NCBI GenBank assembly: GCA_036502965.1
Contig: DASXXT010000011.1
Coordinates: forward strand, 1 to 7,616
Direction of reading: 5' to 3'
DNA from: Roseiarcus sp036502965
GTDB lineage: Bacteria > Pseudomonadota > Alphaproteobacteria > Rhizobiales > Beijerinckiaceae
Length of the DNA stretch: 7,616 nt
This document shows positions 4,629 to 7,616 of this stretch, one piece after another. The notes under the pieces were generated by a model. That model worked only from the letters and a program-made list of their open reading frames with translations. It made no database searches and was not told the DNA's origin. Position numbers and translations under genes: made by a program. How positions within the stretch are numbered: the stretch's first letter is position 1; every line of letters starts with the position of its first letter.

Positions 4629-7616
4629 GTGAACCCGTCCCGCATCTTCATCGATCGTCCGGTCGCGACCAGTCTCCTGATGATCGCGATTCTTCTCGTC
4701 GGCATCATGGCCTTTCGCTTCCTGCCGCTCTCGGCCCTGCCCGAGGTCGACTATCCGACGATCCAGGTCCAGACCTTCTATCCGGGCGCGAGCCCGGAGG
4801 TGATGACTTCGGCGATAACGGCGCCGCTCGAGCGGCAATTCGGCCAGATGGCGAGCCTGAGCCAGATGATGTCCCAGAGCTCCGCCGGCGCCTCGATCAT
4901 CACCTTGCGGTTTGGCCTCGACATCAGTCTCGACATTGCTGAGCAGGAAGTCCAGCAAGCGATCAACGCCGCTGGCAACCTTCTGCCCGCCGATCTGCCG
5001 GCGCCGCCGATCTACGCCAAGGTCAATCCGGCCGATGCGCCGATTCTGACGCTTGGCGTCGCTTCGGACTCGATGAAGCTCACCGAGGTCGAAGACATCA
5101 TCGAGACCCGCCTCGTGCCGAAACTGTCGCAGCTCCCCGGAGTCGGACTCGTCTCGATCTCCGGCGGACAAAGGCCTTCAGTCCGCATCCACGTCAATCC
5201 GCTCGCCCTGTCCTCTTTGGGTATCAACCTGGACGATCTGCGCACCACGATCGCCAACCTGAACGTCAACACGCCGAAGGGAAATTTCGATGGACCGGCG
5301 CAGGCCTCGGCGATCAACGCCAACGATCAGATCCGCGACCCGAACGATTACGCGAAATCGGTTGTCGCCTATCGCAACGGCGCGCCAGTTCGGCTCTCCG
5401 ACGTCGCGAGGGTTGAGATCGCGCCCGAGAATACGCGTCTGCAGGCGTGGATGAACACGACGCCGGCGCTGATCGTTAACATTCAGCGCCAACCCGGCGC
5501 CAACGTCATCAAGGTCGTCGACAGCATCAAGAATATCTTGCCCTCACTCCGTGAGTCGTTGCCGGCCGCGATTACGCTCAAGCCTCTGACCGATCGCACA
5601 ACCACCATCCGCGCTTCCGTTGAAGACGTGGAATTCGAGCTTGCGCTCGCGGTCGGCCTGGTCGTGATGGTCATTTTCCTGTTCCTGCGCAACATCCCCG
5701 CGACCATCATCCCGAGCCTGTCCGTCCCGCTGTCGCTGATTGGCGCGCTGGCGATCATGTATCAGGCCGGTTTCAGCCTCGATAATCTGTCGCTGATGGC
5801 GCTGACCGTCGCAACCGGTTTCGTCGTCGATGACGCGATCGTGGTGATCGAAAACATCGCCCGTTTTCTCGAGCAAGGCGACAGTCCCTACGACGCGGCG
5901 ATGAAGGGGTCGGCGCAGATCGGCTTCACCATCATTTCGCTCACGGTGTCGTTGCTTGCGGTTCTGATCCCGCTTCTGTTCATGGGCGACGTGGTCGGGC
6001 GGCTGTTCCATGAATTTGCGATCACGCTCGCCGCCGCCATCGTCATTTCCGCCGTAGTCTCCCTAACCCTGGTGCCGATGCTGTGCGCCAAGCTTCTGCG
6101 CCCGCAGGGTCATGGCGGCCAGGCGAGCGGCGGACGCTTCTTCCAGGCTCTGACCCGTTTCTATGCCGCAACGCTGCGCGTAGCGCTCAATCATCAAGGC
6201 CTTATGCTTCTGGTCGCGCTCGGCACGTTCCTGCTCACCGGCTACCTGTACGTGACGATCCCGAAGGGCTTCTTTCCGATCCAGGACACCGGCGTCATCC
6301 AGGGCGTGACCCAGGCCGCGGAGGCGATTTCATTCGACCAGATGGCTGACCATCAACAGGCCCTGGCGAAGGTGATCCTTGCCGATCCCGACGTCCAAAG
6401 CCTGTCCTCTTTCATTGGCGTCGACGGCTCGAACGTCACGCTCAACTCCGGCCGCTTCCTCATCAACCTCAAGCCGCATGCGGATCGCAAGGCGACGGCG
6501 AGCGAGATCATTCGGCGGCTGCAACAGGAGACCGCGAATGTTCCCGGCATAACGCTGTTCATGCAGCCGGTGCAGGACCTGTCCATCGACACCGCTGTCA
6601 GCGCGACCCAATATCAGTTCACGCTCGAGAACCAGGATCTGGCGACGCTCCAGAACTGGACGCCGAAGGTGTTGCAGCGCCTCAGCCGGATTCCGGCGAT
6701 CGTCGATGTGGCCAGCGATTTGCAGCCGGACGGTCGCTCGGTGATCGTCGATCTCGACCGCGCCAACGCCGCGCGATTTGGCATCACCCCCGCAATCATC
6801 GACAATGCTCTGTACGACGCTTACGGCCAGCGCATCATCTCGACCATCTTCACCCAAAGCAACCAATACCGCGTCATCCTCGACGTCGATCCGCCCATGG
6901 CGCGCTCGGTGAAATCGCTCGATTCGATCTATTTGCCGTCCGCGGCCACGACCACCGGCCAGACGCCGCTCGGATCGGTGGCCAATTTCACTGTCAAGAC
7001 CTCGCCGCTGCAGATCTCGCATCTGAAACAGTTTCCGGTGACCACGATCTCGTTCAACCTCGCGCCGGGCGCATCGCTCGGAGAGGCGGTCGATTCGATC
7101 GGCAAGGCGCTTAAAGAGATTGACCTGCCGCCGAGCTTCGCCGTCAGCTTCCAGGGCGCGGCGCAGGCGTTCCAGTCGGCGCTGTCGAACGAGGTGTTCC
7201 TGCTCGCGGCGGCGATCGCAGCCATGTATATCGTGCTCGGAGTGCTCTACGAGAGCTTCATCCACCCGATCACGATCCTGACCACGCTTCCGTCCGCCGG
7301 CATCGGCGCGCTGTTGACGCTCAATGCGGCGGGAGCCGGGCTCGACATTATCGGCGTGATCGGCATCGTGCTTCTGATCGGCATCGTCAAGAAGAACGCG
7401 ATCATGATGATCGACTTCGCGCTCGATGCGCAGCGCGAGCAGGGGCTCCCGGCCCGCGAGGCGATCTACCAGGCCTGTCTCTTGCGCCAGCGGCCGATCC
7501 TGATGACGACGGTCGCGGCGATCTTCGGCGCGCTGCCGTTGATGCTGGGAACGGGCGTCGGCTCGGAGCTTCGCCGTCCGCTGGGGCTGGCGATTGTCGG
7601 CGGTCTCGCCTTCAGC
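4629..7616 (+). CDS. mdtB: RND multidrug efflux permease, MdtB-like (3' end missing)
   Basis: This inner-membrane pump protein exports drugs using proton influx. The frame is open from a GTG at 4629 to the window edge (996 residues; about 40-60 are missing against the usual length near 1040). AGGG (4618-4621) precedes the GTG by seven bases. The N-terminus (SRIFIDRPVATSLLMIAILL) and LPEVDYPTIQV are strongly MdtB/MdtC-like. TM4 carries D401-D402 in VVDDAIVVIEN. TM10 carries K922 in VKKNAIMMIDF. TM11 carries R953 and T960. These align with E. coli AcrB D407, D408, K940, R971 and T978, so the proton-relay set is complete. The two large periplasmic loops are intact (about 35-330 and 550-855), and I found no frameshift when translating through. 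The closest match I recall is MdtB rather than AcrB. In MdtABC pumps two different permeases work together, so an mdtC gene probably follows outside the window. Confidence 0.95.
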   Translation, partial: MNPSRIFIDRPVATSLLMIAILLVGIMAFRFLPLSALPEVDYPTIQVQTFYPGASPEVMTSAITAPLERQFGQMASLSQMMSQSSAGASIITLRFGLDISLDIAEQEVQQAINAAGNLLPADLPAPPIYAKVNPADAPILTLGVASDSMKLTEVEDIIETRLVPKLSQLPGVGLVSISGGQRPSVRIHVNPLALSSLGINLDDLRTTIANLNVNTPKGNFDGPAQASAINANDQIRDPNDYAKSVVAYRNGAPVRLSDVARVEIAPENTRLQAWMNTTPALIVNIQRQPGANVIKVVDSIKNILPSLRESLPAAITLKPLTDRTTTIRASVEDVEFELALAVGLVVMVIFLFLRNIPATIIPSLSVPLSLIGALAIMYQAGFSLDNLSLMALTVATGFVVDDAIVVIENIARFLEQGDSPYDAAMKGSAQIGFTIISLTVSLLAVLIPLLFMGDVVGRLFHEFAITLAAAIVISAVVSLTLVPMLCAKLLRPQGHGGQASGGRFFQALTRFYAATLRVALNHQGLMLLVALGTFLLTGYLYVTIPKGFFPIQDTGVIQGVTQAAEAISFDQMADHQQALAKVILADPDVQSLSSFIGVDGSNVTLNSGRFLINLKPHADRKATASEIIRRLQQETANVPGITLFMQPVQDLSIDTAVSATQYQFTLENQDLATLQNWTPKVLQRLSRIPAIVDVASDLQPDGRSVIVDLDRANAARFGITPAIIDNALYDAYGQRIISTIFTQSNQYRVILDVDPPMARSVKSLDSIYLPSAATTTGQTPLGSVANFTVKTSPLQISHLKQFPVTTISFNLAPGASLGEAVDSIGKALKEIDLPPSFAVSFQGAAQAFQSALSNEVFLLAAAIAAMYIVLGVLYESFIHPITILTTLPSAGIGALLTLNAAGAGLDIIGVIGIVLLIGIVKKNAIMMIDFALDAQREQGLPAREAIYQACLLRQRPILMTTVAAIFGALPLMLGTGVGSELRRPLGLAIVGGLAFS

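Noticed and set aside
4365..5171. Long minus-strand open frame of 268 codons opposite mdtA and mdtB
   Set aside because: It is Arg/Asp-rich and antisense to two clear efflux genes, a usual effect of strong codon bias.
6330..7265. Long minus-strand open frame of 311 codons opposite mdtB
   Set aside because: It is antisense to continuous MdtB-like coding sequence, with Arg/Asp/His-rich composition and no domain.
1..7616. CRISPR array, insertion-sequence transposase or toxin-antitoxin pair
   Set aside because: I found no regularly spaced repeats, no transposase motifs or terminal inverted repeats, and no recognisable toxin or antitoxin fold among the small genes.

Overview
The window looks like chromosomal DNA from a GC-rich alphaproteobacterium. 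The order Hyphomicrobiales, perhaps a Methylocystis- or Beijerinckia-like lineage, is a guess from codon use and protein style. The pointers are strong G/C preference at third codon positions, a GTTC-N7-GTTC LexA box of the alphaproteobacterial type at the left edge, and an MdtABC-type efflux operon.

Region 1 (1-597): The left edge carries a probable SOS (LexA) operator and promoter firing leftward, out of the window. The remaining bases up to the att site hold no gene I can support.

Region 2 (598-2851): This is a very small integrative element of 2,204 bp. It is bounded by perfect 50-bp direct repeats that are the 3' two-thirds of a tRNA-Gly(GCC) gene. The right copy is part of the intact tRNA gene (2803-2877, minus strand). 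The left copy is the displaced 3' end. The element encodes a complete-looking tyrosine recombinase, an overlapping helix-turn-helix protein (probable excisionase or control factor) and a small helical orphan, all on the minus strand. Divergently, it encodes a 77-residue protein with 18-residue beta-type repeats. No replication, capsid, conjugation or recognised cargo gene is present, so it resembles a minimal or satellite-like integrative element.

Region 3 (2852-3055): This stretch holds the 5' part of the tRNA-Gly gene, a tentative tRNA promoter, and the leader of the efflux operon.

Region 4 (3056-7616): An mdtA-like periplasmic adaptor gene is followed after 25 bp by an mdtB-like RND permease gene that runs off the right edge. 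Together they form the inner-membrane and periplasmic part of a proton-driven multidrug efflux pump. The adaptor has an unusual C-terminal tail of roughly 100 residues rich in Ala, Gly, Pro, Thr and Gln. A second permease (mdtC) and perhaps an outer-membrane factor would be expected beyond the window, but that is inference.
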